NCBI RefSeq assembly: GCF_019145235.1
Contig: NZ_JAHSTV010000014.1
Location: forward strand, 1-64,000
Source of the DNA: Pseudomonas farris
GTDB taxonomy: Bacteria; Pseudomonadota; Gammaproteobacteria; Pseudomonadales; Pseudomonadaceae
Direction: 5' to 3'
Length of the DNA: 64,000 nt
The translations under genes and the position numbers were made by a program. The notes beneath the pieces are model-generated. The model searched no databases, had not been told where the DNA came from, and saw nothing but the letters and a program-made list of their open reading frames with translations. Positions 26,500-35,916 of this stretch are shown here, in pieces; within the stretch, counting starts at the first letter, position 1, and each line of letters opens with the position of its first letter.

Positions 26500-29436
26500 T
26501 TATGCGAGCAACTGCGCCCAGTTCACACGGGTCGGTTCGCTGAGAGTAAAGCCCTTGCCGGTCAAGGCCAGGTTCTGGTTGTAGGCTGAATCCTGTTCGA
26601 AGCGCGATTGCCACTTGTCGCGCAGAGCGGCTGCCGCCTGCGGGTGATCCGGCAAAGTGCCGGGATGGGTGATTTGCACTTGCGGGGTCCATACGGTCAG
26701 CAACCCGGCATCAGCGACTTTCAGGCAAAAGTCGACATCGGCATACGCTTGCTCGAAATGTTCTTCATCCAGCCCGCCCAGTGCGTCGAACACCTCCTTG
26801 CGCACCATCAGACAAGCATCGGAAACGGCCGAATAGTTCTGCTCGACCAGCAGACGATGCATGTGCCCCGGTGCATCTTTTTTCTCCCCGATGAACGCAG
26901 AAGCCACGCCATCATTGAGACCCAGAATCAGACCGGCACCGGTCACGCTGCCTTCGCGATCAACCAGTTTGGCACCCACCACACCCACTTCAGGACGCTG
27001 AGCCTGGTTGAGCAAGGCTTCGATCCAATTGGCATTGACCACCTCGGCGTCCGCCGCGAGCAGTATCAGATACTCACCTTGGGCCTGAGCAGCGGCCTGG
27101 TTGAGCAGTGCTGACGGGCTCACGCGCTGCTCGTTCTTGATCAGGCGAATCCGCCCGCGGCCGTTTTGCTCCAGACTGTCGAGCCACGTCAGCAGGTCGG
27201 TTGACTGACTGTGATTGTCGGCGATGATAATTTCGTTGTTCTGATAGCGCGTGCGCTGCAATACGCTCACCAGGCAGCGCTGCAATTGCTCCTGACCGCC
27301 TTCGCTGCGCACGATGATCGATACCTTCGGACGCGCGGCATGGCGGTAGTCGATCCGCAAGCCACCAAACGCCTCGGCACTCACCTGAGCCTGATAGCCA
27401 CGGGTTGCCAAGTGGCGCACCAGGGTCTGACGTTGGTGCTCGTTCGGTGCCAGCTCCACCGCCGGGGTGATAAGCAATGGCTCGGCCAAATGCGCCAGAC
27501 CCGCCAGCCCGCCAGTTTCGATCAGGCGCAGCAGCAGGTCGAATTCCAGTGCATCGCTGAACTCGCGGTCGTAACCACCGACATCCACTAGCACCTCACG
27601 TCGGATCAGCCAGTGCCGGGCGGTCAACGCCGGCAGACTTTGCAGCAGGTCGAGGTTGAAGGCCGGGCGGAAAACTTCGGTCAATGTGCCGTTACTACGA
27701 CGCTGAATCTCATCCATCGCCACCGCACGGCAACCTTCGGCGTTCTGCAACTCAAGGCTGGCGCGCAGCAAGCCGGCAGCGGTGAACTCATCACCGGCCT
27801 CGGCCAACAGCAGCCAGTCCGAGGTCGAGCGCTGGGCAAGCTGGTTCAGTCTATCGACGTAGTTGCTTGCGCTGACCTTTACAAAATGCACGGTATTTTG
27901 TTCGGTGGTGACCTCGGGCAAATCACCGGTGGTGAAGACCACCACCTTGAAAGCGCGGAAAGCGCTTTCCATCAGACTGTCGAAGGTGACCTGCAACTTG
28001 TCCATGTCGGCTTCAAGGTCCAGCAACAGAATGCCGAACTGAGGCCCGCCCTCGTTGGCCGCCAGATGTTGATTGATTTTCCGTACCGCGGTGTCGTTCG
28101 GCTCGCGGGCCTGTAGCCAGTTCAACAGTCGACCCGAGGGCATACTGTCCAGCAACTGACGACTGTCGTAGGTCGGTACGCTGTCCAAACGTGCAATCCA
28201 GTCCATCAATATTTCCGCATCGGCGCTCTCCCCCATGTCCAGCAGTTGCTGCACCAGCTTTTGCACGACCCGACGGTTGAAGGCGCCCAACTGTACGGCA
28301 TGCAGCAAACGGTTCTGAATGGTCTCGGACGTGTCATTGGAATAGAGGCGCTGCAATGTGTGCTGTTGAAGTAATGCACCTTCCATTTCTTCCAGCTGCA
28401 AGCGTCCAGCGGGCATCGCATGGAGCAGGAATTCGCACTCGGTCAGTTGATCAAAAAACGCCTGGTTGTAGAACGGCATCTCGACATACTGCTGAGGCCC
28501 GAATGCGCGTTTCGGGCCGATGGTGGGGTCCTTCCAGTAGGACTCGAAGATCGGTTCGATCGTCAATGCATTGCGCGCCGCCAGGCTGTCGGCCAGGGCC
28601 TGGAAACTTTGCAGGGCAAACTCGGCGGTCTGCGTCTGGTTCAGGTCACTGATGCCGGTCGGCAGCGTGGCGAGGAAACCGGCAAAGCGCTCACGCTCGG
28701 CGACGGAGCGTGCGTCTTTGAAACTCAGGACGTGAATGATTTCGGTATTGTGATCCGAACGGCCATAGTTGACCTCACGCACCACATAAGGCGTTGGCAA
28801 AATCCGCGCCTTGGCCCGCGCGAGCATGTAATACACATGGCCGATTTCCTGCCACTCGAAAATCGTGCCTTGCGGCATGGCCGCGTACCAGTCCTGCAAC
28901 AACGAAGTGCGGTGCACCGCATAGAACGGCGGAATGTACTGGCTCATGTAGTCCAGTACACGATCCTGACCGCGCTCGGCGTTGTAATCCTCTTTCACCT
29001 TCTTGTCGCGACGGTAGTACTGCACATAGTTGGAGTGCGTCAGGTACATCAGGCAGTAGCCGTGGCACATACCGTAATCGGGGTTGGCCTCGAGGAAGTT
29101 CACCGACTCGGTCAATGCATCGTGCAGCAGGAAATCATCGTCAGCGGCCAGTACCATGTAGGGCGTGGTGACCTGGCTTGCGCCGTACGCAAGCTTTTGC
29201 TGAAACCCCGTATAGGTGAACTGCGGCAAATGGCGATAGTCGACCGACGGAAAATCGTCCGCGATGCGTTCGTCGCCCTGCACGGACGAATCCAACACCA
29301 GCACCTTGGCGGAGTAACTGCTGTAGTACTGCAAGGCGCGTCGCAGGAACGCACTGCGGTTGTGGGTGATTAAAACCACCGTGAACAGCTCGTTCAGCGG
29401 TGTCACGTTGGTTTGAGTGCTGCTTTGAACCTGCAT
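26500..29436 (-). CDS. Multi-domain GT2 glycosyltransferase (Fgt2-like)
   Basis: A 978-residue soluble protein. Residues ~17-240 form a GT2 domain (VVLITHNRSAFLRRALQYY and AADDD at 98-101). A helical linker follows. Residues ~480-680 form a second GT2-like module with a less canonical metal motif (LLLAEAGDEF). Residues ~700-950 form a third GT2 domain (PKVSIIVRS, LLAADAEV, YADVDFCLK). The second and third modules are recognisably related to those of the 1190-residue transferase upstream in the island. P. syringae fgt2 is of similar length and location. It likely adds a sugar to the flagellin-bound glycan; donor and acceptor are unknown. Confidence 0.82.
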   Translation of the reverse strand: MQVQSSTQTNVTPLNELFTVVLITHNRSAFLRRALQYYSSYSAKVLVLDSSVQGDERIADDFPSVDYRHLPQFTYTGFQQKLAYGASQVTTPYMVLAADDDFLLHDALTESVNFLEANPDYGMCHGYCLMYLTHSNYVQYYRRDKKVKEDYNAERGQDRVLDYMSQYIPPFYAVHRTSLLQDWYAAMPQGTIFEWQEIGHVYYMLARAKARILPTPYVVREVNYGRSDHNTEIIHVLSFKDARSVAERERFAGFLATLPTGISDLNQTQTAEFALQSFQALADSLAARNALTIEPIFESYWKDPTIGPKRAFGPQQYVEMPFYNQAFFDQLTECEFLLHAMPAGRLQLEEMEGALLQQHTLQRLYSNDTSETIQNRLLHAVQLGAFNRRVVQKLVQQLLDMGESADAEILMDWIARLDSVPTYDSRQLLDSMPSGRLLNWLQAREPNDTAVRKINQHLAANEGGPQFGILLLDLEADMDKLQVTFDSLMESAFRAFKVVVFTTGDLPEVTTEQNTVHFVKVSASNYVDRLNQLAQRSTSDWLLLAEAGDEFTAAGLLRASLELQNAEGCRAVAMDEIQRRSNGTLTEVFRPAFNLDLLQSLPALTARHWLIRREVLVDVGGYDREFSDALEFDLLLRLIETGGLAGLAHLAEPLLITPAVELAPNEHQRQTLVRHLATRGYQAQVSAEAFGGLRIDYRHAARPKVSIIVRSEGGQEQLQRCLVSVLQRTRYQNNEIIIADNHSQSTDLLTWLDSLEQNGRGRIRLIKNEQRVSPSALLNQAAAQAQGEYLILLAADAEVVNANWIEALLNQAQRPEVGVVGAKLVDREGSVTGAGLILGLNDGVASAFIGEKKDAPGHMHRLLVEQNYSAVSDACLMVRKEVFDALGGLDEEHFEQAYADVDFCLKVADAGLLTVWTPQVQITHPGTLPDHPQAAAALRDKWQSRFEQDSAYNQNLALTGKGFTLSEPTRVNWAQLLA

Positions 29437-29488
29437 TTTCCTATCCCCACAACCGGCCGATCGCCAAGTACCTGAAGCTGTTTTTTGA

Positions 29489-30226
29489 TTAACGAACGCG
29501 ACGCAGATAGCCGTCCGGCGCCACGGTGATCAGCAATTTGTTTTGCAGCTGCCGGTCAATTTCGAAGTCCTTGTTCTCTTCCAGGTACTTCCATACGGCA
29601 GTTTTCGGGTTGTCGCCCGGGCCCCATGGACGATCCGGGAAGAAGTCGGCCGGCATGTCTTCAACGACGGTGTCCATCACCACGCAGTAGCTGTCCACCG
29701 ACACCAGCGGTGCATACAGGCGCAGCTCTTCGAGCACGTGATCGTGGGTATGGTTGGAGTCCAGCACCAGAATGACTTTCTTGCCTTCGGCGGCGGCGCG
29801 CACTTGTGCGGCGATCGCAGGATCAATGCTCGAACCTTCGATCATCTTGATGCGCTTGCTCATCGGGTGGCTTTCGATGGCTTCACGGTTGTGCGGACGA
29901 ATGTCGAGGTCGATGCCCAGCACTTCGCCGTGGCCTTGCAGCTCCAGCAAGGAGGCGTAGTAAATGATCGAACCGCCGTGGGCGATGCCGCACTCGATGA
30001 CCAGATCCGGTTTGACCTGCCAGATGATTTCCTGCACCGCCATCATGTCTTGCGGCAACTGAATGATCGGACGGCCCATCCACGAGAAGTGATAGCTGTA
30101 TTTGTGCTTGGCCGATTCGTTGAAGAACTCCTGGGCCAGACCGGTGAGTTTCTGGTCGTCACCCTGACGCGCGATTTCTGCCTGGCATTCGGCTTCGAAG
30201 GCTTTATTGATGGTGTTGTCGGTCAT
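29489..30226 (-). CDS. CmcI-like (cephalosporin hydroxylase family) sugar O-methyltransferase
   Basis: About 245 residues of the CmcI/rhamnosyl O-methyltransferase family. The SAM-binding segment DLVIECGIAHGGSIIYYASL and the later LVLDSNHTHDHVLEELRLY (metal/catalytic His and Asp) are visible. Despite the hydroxylase name, members studied in mycobacteria O-methylate deoxysugars. In this operon it is the last gene before the 978-residue transferase and is a candidate for O-methylating the CDP-sugar or the attached sugar. ATG 30224-30226 is preferred; an in-frame GTG at 30245-30247 overlaps the previous stop and is an alternative. Confidence 0.8.
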   Translation of the reverse strand: MTDNTINKAFEAECQAEIARQGDDQKLTGLAQEFFNESAKHKYSYHFSWMGRPIIQLPQDMMAVQEIIWQVKPDLVIECGIAHGGSIIYYASLLELQGHGEVLGIDLDIRPHNREAIESHPMSKRIKMIEGSSIDPAIAAQVRAAAEGKKVILVLDSNHTHDHVLEELRLYAPLVSVDSYCVVMDTVVEDMPADFFPDRPWGPGDNPKTAVWKYLEENKDFEIDRQLQNKLLITVAPDGYLRRVR

Positions 30227-30243
30227 TTTTGGAATCTCAATAG

Positions 30244-31314
30244 TCACTGGAACGAAGCGCTGTCGACGGCGTGGTAGACGTAGCGTCCACCGGTCATCCG
30301 CTTGATTTCTTCGAGGTAATTGGAGTTCATCACAAACAGGTTGGCGCCTTCGGGCAGAGCGTCCATGGCCTCTTGCGGCGAGGACACCCGCGCGCCGCTC
30401 AGGGGCAGATATCGGCCCTGTTTCGCCGGGTTGATATCCACCACGCGATCCACCGCCACACCCGCACGTTGCAGGAACAGCGAATAAATCACGCCTTTGG
30501 ACGAGGCGCCCCAGATCGCCGAACCCTGTTCGGGCGCGGCCTGAATGATCTGCACGGCGCTGTCGAGGCTGGCGGTGAAACCTTCGGGCAGCGTCAGGCG
30601 CGGCACCGGTTGCTCCGGGGTCAGACGCAACGTGGCCAGGTCGGCGACGATGTACAGGTATTGACCACCGAACAGGTGACCGGCTTCGTGCACGGTGCCG
30701 AACATCCGGCGCAGGTCATCGAGGCGGAAATAATTGACGTGTTCGTAGAACAGATCGAACCAGGCACGGTGCTCGAGAATCCAGTCGAAACACGGCACTT
30801 CGATGTAGATCTGCCCGCCCTGATTGGCCTCGGCGATGACCGCCAGAAAGCTCAACGGTTCCTGAATATGCTCCAGCACATGGCGCAATACGATGGCATC
30901 CGCCGACAGCCCCAGGCCGCGAGTGAACGGCGCCCTGATCACATCGCAGTTGTCGCCTTCGTAGGCCGGGTCGATGCCGGTGATGGCGTAGCCCAGGCCT
31001 TTTAGCAGCTCAAGAAAATAGCCTTTGCCGCAGCCGACTTCGATCAGCGCCTGACCCTTGAAGTGGCGGGCGATGATCCCTTCGACATCACTCAGGTGCT
31101 TCTGGAACTGGCCGGAATGCGCCTGCTCGTTCTGATAGTCAGCGTCGTAGCTGAGCTTGTCGGCGTCGAAGGCCTGATTGAAGATCAGCCCGCTCGCCTC
31201 GTCTTGCACCAACACCATGTCGGCGCAGGCCGAAGCTTTCGCTGATTGCGCATCGGCAAAGGTCCGGTTCTGCAACACCGGCAGGTCGGCGACCCGATAC
31301 AACTCATGCCTCAT
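30244..31314 (-). CDS. Class I SAM methyltransferase with C-methyltransferase-type C-terminal domain
   Basis: A 356-residue protein. SAM motif ALIEVGCGKGYFLEL is at ~89-101, with LRHVLEHIQEPLSF further on. The last ~90 residues (GSAIWGASSKGVIYSLFL, then DINPAKQGRYLPLSG) match the C-terminal domain of the 409-residue C-methyltransferase two genes upstream. Unlike that protein it has no clear paired-cysteine zinc ribbon at its N-terminus. It overlaps the reductase gene by 11 bases. It could add a second methyl group or be a specialised O- or C-methyltransferase; the substrate is unknown. Confidence 0.78.
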   Translation of the reverse strand: MRHELYRVADLPVLQNRTFADAQSAKASACADMVLVQDEASGLIFNQAFDADKLSYDADYQNEQAHSGQFQKHLSDVEGIIARHFKGQALIEVGCGKGYFLELLKGLGYAITGIDPAYEGDNCDVIRAPFTRGLGLSADAIVLRHVLEHIQEPLSFLAVIAEANQGGQIYIEVPCFDWILEHRAWFDLFYEHVNYFRLDDLRRMFGTVHEAGHLFGGQYLYIVADLATLRLTPEQPVPRLTLPEGFTASLDSAVQIIQAAPEQGSAIWGASSKGVIYSLFLQRAGVAVDRVVDINPAKQGRYLPLSGARVSSPQEAMDALPEGANLFVMNSNYLEEIKRMTGGRYVYHAVDSASFQ

Positions 31315-32161
31315 GCTCTGCTCCCAGTAGCTGTTGCAAGCGGTCCGCCACGCCCCAGAACGCCATCGGCTCGTGGGTCGGGTATGGGTAATGACCCAGA
31401 CTCAAATCGATCGATGCGCCGCGCTCACGCAACCGTTGTTCGACCAGCGCTCTGACCGATATCGGCTGGCCGCTGGAACAATTGATCACGCCGTCAAATT
31501 CGCGCTGTTGCAGGATCGCGGCGAGGTAACCGGCGACCGTGTTGATCGCCAGGTAATCACGCAACTGCTCGCCGGCCGACATATTGAAACTGTCGTCCCC
31601 GGCCTCGATTGCCCGATCCAGTGCCGCCAGCAAACTGTTGGGGTTCTGCCCTTCCCCGTGCAGGTAAAACAACCGCGCCCATTGCAGGGTGAACGGCTGT
31701 TGACGCTGCAGGTTTTCGAGGAACAGACGCAAAGTGTTCTTGGCCAGCCCGTAAGGGTTACTCGGCCGCGCCTCGGTCTGTTCGCTGAGTGGCCCGCTCT
31801 GCATGCCGTACTCGAAGCAGGTACCGGTCACGAGAATTTGCTTCACGCCCGCTGCCACCACGCTTTTGATAAAGCAGTAATCGGCCATCAGGTTGTGCTC
31901 GAAGTGAAATAGCGCCTGATAGTTCGGCAACCCTGGCCAGGCGAGATGCGCCAAGGCATCGACGCCATCGGTCAGTGCGCCGAGGTCCAGGTCGGCGGTA
32001 TGAATATCCGCCGCCACGAACTCCACGGCGTTGATCCACGGCAACTGCGCAGCGGTCTCGGCGTTACGTGCCACGGCCCGGACTTCGCAGCCACGGGCGA
32101 GCAAGGATTCGACCAAATGACGGCCGACGAACCCGGTGGCTCCGGTCACGAGCACTTTCAC
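31304..32161 (-). CDS. NAD-dependent epimerase/4-ketoreductase (SDR)
   Basis: A 285-residue extended SDR. Rossmann motif VTGATGFVGRHLVE is at residues 5-18 and the catalytic Tyr/Lys pair is in NPYGLAKNTLRLF. The enzyme is shorter than RmlB-type dehydratases and fits 4-ketoreductases or epimerases that act late in deoxysugar synthesis. It lies in a string of 4-base overlaps with the C-methyltransferase and epimerase genes, so a 4-keto reduction of the C-methylated CDP-sugar is the natural role. Exact stereochemistry cannot be told. Confidence 0.82.
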   Translation of the reverse strand: MKVLVTGATGFVGRHLVESLLARGCEVRAVARNAETAAQLPWINAVEFVAADIHTADLDLGALTDGVDALAHLAWPGLPNYQALFHFEHNLMADYCFIKSVVAAGVKQILVTGTCFEYGMQSGPLSEQTEARPSNPYGLAKNTLRLFLENLQRQQPFTLQWARLFYLHGEGQNPNSLLAALDRAIEAGDDSFNMSAGEQLRDYLAINTVAGYLAAILQQREFDGVINCSSGQPISVRALVEQRLRERGASIDLSLGHYPYPTHEPMAFWGVADRLQQLLGAEHEA

Positions 32162-33387
32162 AGCACGGTCAACTCAGGCACGGCGATCACGAATCGGCCG
32201 TCCCACTGCCGCACCTGAGCCAACTGTTGACTTACCTCGCGCAACAGGTTCCACGGCAACACCAGGATGTAATCCGGCTTTTCCAGATCGATCTGCGCCG
32301 GCGAAACGATCGGAATACGACTACCCGGCATGTACTTGCCCTGCTTGTGCGGATTGACATCGGCCACCCAAGCCAACAGGTCCGTTTTGACCCCGGCGTA
32401 GTTGAGCAACGTGTTGCCCTTGGCCGCGGCACCATAACCGGCTACACGCTTGCCGTCGGCCTTGGCTTGCAACAGGAACCGTAGCAGTTCGTGCTTGATG
32501 CCCTCGGCCGCTGGCGCCAGGGTTGCGTAGTATTCGGGGTTTTTCACCCCCGCTGCACATTCGGCCTGCAGCTGCTGCTGAACACTTGTCTGCACCTCTC
32601 GGCGAACACCGTCGGCACGCTGGACGAACACCCGCAACGACCCGCCGTGGGTCGACAGCTGACTGACGTCGAACACCTTCAGGCCATTGCGCTCGCACAA
32701 GGTCTGCACGGCAGTCAGGGACAGGTAGGAATAGTGCTCGTGATAGAGCGTGTCGAACTGCTGGCCGGCCATCAGCGTCAGCAGTTGCGGAAACTCGAAC
32801 GTCGCCACACCGGTCGGCTTGAGCAAGCAGGCAAAACCACCGAGGAAATCATTGATGTCCGGGACGTGGGCCAACACGTTGTTGGCGACCATCAGGTCGG
32901 CGGCCCAGCCTTCGCTGTTCAGTTGCGCAGCGGTGTCGCGACCGAAGAACAGTTCGCGAATCTGCAGACCTTTTTCCCGCGCCGCTTGCGCGGTGCCGCG
33001 GGTCGGTTCGACGCCCAGACAGGGAATGCCGCGCCCCGCCACATACTGCAACAGGTAACCGTCATTGGCGGCGATTTCCACCACGCGGCTGTCGGCGCTC
33101 AAGCCGAAGCGCTCGACCATCTCGGCCACATAGCGCTCGGCATGGGCCAGCCAGGTGCTGGAGAACGAACTGAAATACGCATACTCGGCGTCGAACAGGC
33201 TATCGGCGCGGAAGTAATCCTCGATTTGCACCAACCAGCAGTGCTGACACACCGCAGCCTTCAGCGGCATCCATTGCTCGGCCTGCTCCAGTTGATCGGC
33301 GCGCAGGTAGGCATTGGACGGCGGCGATGTGCCGAGATCGATCAGTGGCAAGACCAAAGAAGTACCGCAACCACGGCAGTTGTTCAT
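32158..33387 (-). CDS. Sugar C-methyltransferase (TylCIII/NovU type)
   Basis: A 409-residue protein with the three-domain architecture of NDP-hexose C-methyltransferases. An N-terminal zinc ribbon has Cys4/Cys7 and Cys47/Cys50. The SAM domain has VVEIAANDGYLLQYV at 103-117. The C-terminal domain has AGYGAAAKGNTLLNYAG and VADVNPHKQGKYMPG. Members such as TylCIII, NovU and EvaC methylate C3 or C5 of 4-keto-6-deoxysugars. It overlaps the RfbC-like epimerase gene by 4 bases. This makes a branched-chain sugar the likely product of the operon. Confidence 0.9.
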   Translation of the reverse strand: MNNCRGCGTSLVLPLIDLGTSPPSNAYLRADQLEQAEQWMPLKAAVCQHCWLVQIEDYFRADSLFDAEYAYFSSFSSTWLAHAERYVAEMVERFGLSADSRVVEIAANDGYLLQYVAGRGIPCLGVEPTRGTAQAAREKGLQIRELFFGRDTAAQLNSEGWAADLMVANNVLAHVPDINDFLGGFACLLKPTGVATFEFPQLLTLMAGQQFDTLYHEHYSYLSLTAVQTLCERNGLKVFDVSQLSTHGGSLRVFVQRADGVRREVQTSVQQQLQAECAAGVKNPEYYATLAPAAEGIKHELLRFLLQAKADGKRVAGYGAAAKGNTLLNYAGVKTDLLAWVADVNPHKQGKYMPGSRIPIVSPAQIDLEKPDYILVLPWNLLREVSQQLAQVRQWDGRFVIAVPELTVL

Positions 33388-33944
33388 AGACGCACTCCAG
33401 AGAAGTGTTCATCGAGCAAGGAATGGCTGGCGTCCCGGACCGCCAGATTATTGACAGGCAACGGCCAAGCGATGGCCAGCCGTGGATCGTTCACCGACAA
33501 ACCGCCCTCGTGCTCCGGTGCGTAATCGGCGCTGTGCAGATAGAGCAATTCGGCATCATCGGTCAGGGTCTGGAAACCGTGGGCAAACCCGGCCGGGATC
33601 AACAGGCTGCGGCCGTCACCCGCCTTCAGGTGCTCGGCGTGCCAATGCAGAAAGGTTTCTGAGTCGGGACGCAAGTCCACCGCCACATCCCAGACTTCGC
33701 CCCGCAGGCAAGTGACCAGCTTGGCTTCCGGCGCATTGGAATTTTGATAATGAAGCCCCCGTACACTGCCTCGTAAACGTGTGCAGGAATGGTTGATCTG
33801 GCGGATATGAAACGGCTCGCCGAAGGCGCTCAAGCTGCCTTCGCAGAACAGCCGGGCAAATTGCCCGCGGTCATCTTCAAAACGTTTGTGCTGCACGCTG
33901 AACAAACCGGCCAGCGGCAAGGCTTTCAACAGAAATTCACTCAT
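33384..33944 (-). CDS. RfbC/RmlC-like deoxysugar epimerase
   Basis: A 186-residue cupin of the dTDP-4-dehydrorhamnose 3,5-epimerase family. The catalytic His65 lies in SVRGLHYQ, and the IPAGFAHGFQTL and YLHSADYAPEHEGG segments (with the usual Tyr and the C-terminal Gly-rich loop) are present. Because its neighbours make CDP-4-keto-6-deoxyglucose, the substrate is probably a CDP-sugar rather than dTDP. It may invert C3, C5 or both. It overlaps both adjacent genes by 4 bases. Confidence 0.9.
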   Translation of the reverse strand: MSEFLLKALPLAGLFSVQHKRFEDDRGQFARLFCEGSLSAFGEPFHIRQINHSCTRLRGSVRGLHYQNSNAPEAKLVTCLRGEVWDVAVDLRPDSETFLHWHAEHLKAGDGRSLLIPAGFAHGFQTLTDDAELLYLHSADYAPEHEGGLSVNDPRLAIAWPLPVNNLAVRDASHSLLDEHFSGVRL

Positions 33945-35023
33945 AGTGCGCCTCGGTACAGGTTCAACTGGCCCAGGGTGACTTCACGCATGTCATCGCC
34001 GTTCTGCCACGCCAAGTGCCAATCGAGGGTCTGGGTCAGGCACTGCTGCAACGACCAGCGCGGTTGCCAGGCCAACAGTTGACGGGCACGGCTGCTGTCC
34101 AGGCGCAACAGGCCGGCCTCATGCAAATCACTCGGTTCGATGCGCAAGCCGCGCGCTTGCGGCCAGCGGCTGGCGAGCAGCTCGACCACTTCGCCGACGC
34201 TGCACATGTCCGCTTCGCTCGGGCCAAAGTTCCACGCGCCGGCAAACGCCGGGCCTTGCTCGTAGAGGCCGGCGGCCAATTGCAGATAACCGGCCAACGG
34301 TTCCAGGGCGTGCTGCCACGGGCGCACGGCCTGCGGGTAGCGCAGGGTCACGGGCTCATTCGCCGACCAAGCCTTGAGCACGTCGGGAATCAGGCGCTCA
34401 GGCGCGAAGTCCCCGCCGCCCAGTACATTACCGGCGCGCGCGGTGGCCAACGCCAGACCGTGTTCCGCGTACTTGTCAGCCGGGAAGAACGACGCGGCGT
34501 AAGACTGCGCCAACAATTCACAGCAAGCCTTGCTGCTGCTGTAAGGATCGTGACCGCCGAGGGCTTCGTCTTCGCGGTAAGGCCACAGCCATTCCTTGTT
34601 GGCGTAGACCTTGTCGGTGGTCACCAGCACGCAGGCGCGCACGCCACCGACCTGGCGGATCGCTTCGAGCAGATTGAGGGTTCCCATCACGTTGCTGGAA
34701 TAGGTGCCGAGCGGATCGCGATAGCCTTCGCGCACCAGCGGCTGGGCCGCCAGGTGCAGGACGATTTCCGGCTGCACTTCGGCGATCAGCTCCAGCAAGG
34801 CGCCGAGGTCACGCAGGTCGCCGCGCTGATCGTTGATGCCCTCATGCACCCGGACCAGTTCGAACAGGCTCGGTTCGGTGGACGGATCGAGCGAAAACCC
34901 GCTGACCTCGGCACCGAGGCTTTGCAGCCACAACGTCAGCCAGCTGCCCTTGAAACCGGTGTGGCCGGTCAGCAGAACCCTTTTACCGCGCCAGAATTCC
35001 GGACTCAGGCCCATTGCTTCCAT
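33941..35023 (-). CDS. rfbG: CDP-glucose 4,6-dehydratase
   Basis: A 360-residue extended SDR. The N-terminal GLLTGHTGFKGSWL-type motif (seen as VLLTGHTGFKGSWLTLWLQ) is diagnostic for CDP-glucose 4,6-dehydratases, and the catalytic YSSSK is present in HDPYSSSKACCELLAQS. It makes CDP-4-keto-6-deoxyglucose. ATG 35021-35023 has GGGGAGG just upstream; the start overlaps the end of rfbF by about 19 bases. There is no RfbH/E1 dehydrase gene nearby, so the pathway does not go to 3,6-dideoxyhexoses as in Yersinia and Salmonella. Confidence 0.95.
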   Translation of the reverse strand: MEAMGLSPEFWRGKRVLLTGHTGFKGSWLTLWLQSLGAEVSGFSLDPSTEPSLFELVRVHEGINDQRGDLRDLGALLELIAEVQPEIVLHLAAQPLVREGYRDPLGTYSSNVMGTLNLLEAIRQVGGVRACVLVTTDKVYANKEWLWPYREDEALGGHDPYSSSKACCELLAQSYAASFFPADKYAEHGLALATARAGNVLGGGDFAPERLIPDVLKAWSANEPVTLRYPQAVRPWQHALEPLAGYLQLAAGLYEQGPAFAGAWNFGPSEADMCSVGEVVELLASRWPQARGLRIEPSDLHEAGLLRLDSSRARQLLAWQPRWSLQQCLTQTLDWHLAWQNGDDMREVTLGQLNLYRGAL

Positions 35024-35778
35024 GGGGCCTCCCCGCTCTGCCACAACGCTTCGAGGTGGTTCTTGTCACGCAAGGTGTCCATCGGATGCCAGAAGCCTTC
35101 GTGCTCGAAGGCCTTCAACTGTTCATCCTGGGCCAGACGGGCCAAAGGCTCGGCTTCCCAAGTGGTGTCATCACCGCCGATGTACGGCAGCACTTTGGGC
35201 GAAAGCACAAAGAAACCGCCATTAATCCAGCCGCCGTCACCACGGGGCTTCTCGGTGAAACCGAGCACCTGATCGCCGTGACGCTCCAGGGCACCGTAAC
35301 GGCCCGGCGGTTGTACGGCAGTGACGGTCGCCAGACGACCGTGGGCGGTGTGGTAGTCCACCAGTTGACGGATATTGATATCGGAGACGCCGTCGCCGTA
35401 GGTAAAGCAGAAGGCCTCTTCATCCTTGAGGTAGCGGCCGGCGCGGAGCAAGCGGCCACCGGTCATGGTTTCCTCGCCAGTGTCGATGAGGGTGACGCTC
35501 CACGGCTCGCTGTAGTTCTGGTGCACGTCCATGCGGTTGTTGCGCATGTCGAAGGTGACGTCGGAGGTGTGCAGGAAGTAGTTGGCGAAGAAATCCTTGA
35601 TCGCATAGCCCTTGTAGCCAAGGCAAATCACGAAGTCATGAATCCCGTGGGCGGAGTACTGTTTCATGATGTGCCAAAGAATTGGCTTGCCGCCGATCTC
35701 GATCATCGGCTTGGGCTTGAGGTGCGACTCTTCGCTGATGCGCGTGCCCAGGCCACCCGCCAGAATTACTGCCTTCAT
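35005..35778 (-). CDS. rfbF: Glucose-1-phosphate cytidylyltransferase
   Basis: A 257-residue nucleotidyltransferase. The motif ILAGGLGTRISEESHLKPKP and IEIGGKPILWHIM are those of RfbF/DdhA. It joins CTP and glucose-1-phosphate to give CDP-glucose for RfbG. It is the first gene of an operon of tightly spaced genes reaching at least to the 978-residue transferase and probably to pseI. A sigma-54-like sequence lies 139-154 bases upstream. Confidence 0.96.
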   Translation of the reverse strand: MKAVILAGGLGTRISEESHLKPKPMIEIGGKPILWHIMKQYSAHGIHDFVICLGYKGYAIKDFFANYFLHTSDVTFDMRNNRMDVHQNYSEPWSVTLIDTGEETMTGGRLLRAGRYLKDEEAFCFTYGDGVSDINIRQLVDYHTAHGRLATVTAVQPPGRYGALERHGDQVLGFTEKPRGDGGWINGGFFVLSPKVLPYIGGDDTTWEAEPLARLAQDEQLKAFEHEGFWHPMDTLRDKNHLEALWQSGEAPWKQWA

Positions 35779-35916
35779 CGTCTCCCCTCTTGTTCTTCAC
35801 AGAGCTCGGCCAAGCTATTTCAGGCTTTTGCGGGCTGTCTGGCTAAAACGCTCTGCCGTGGTCAGGCGCTGGCGTACCGGCCGCAGCGCTCGTTTTATGG
35901 CGATATGAGGGGGACT

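Noticed and set aside
29489..30226. A beta-lactam (cephamycin) biosynthesis role for the CmcI-like gene
   Set aside because: No beta-lactam genes are near, and the family includes deoxysugar O-methyltransferases, which fits the sugar operon.
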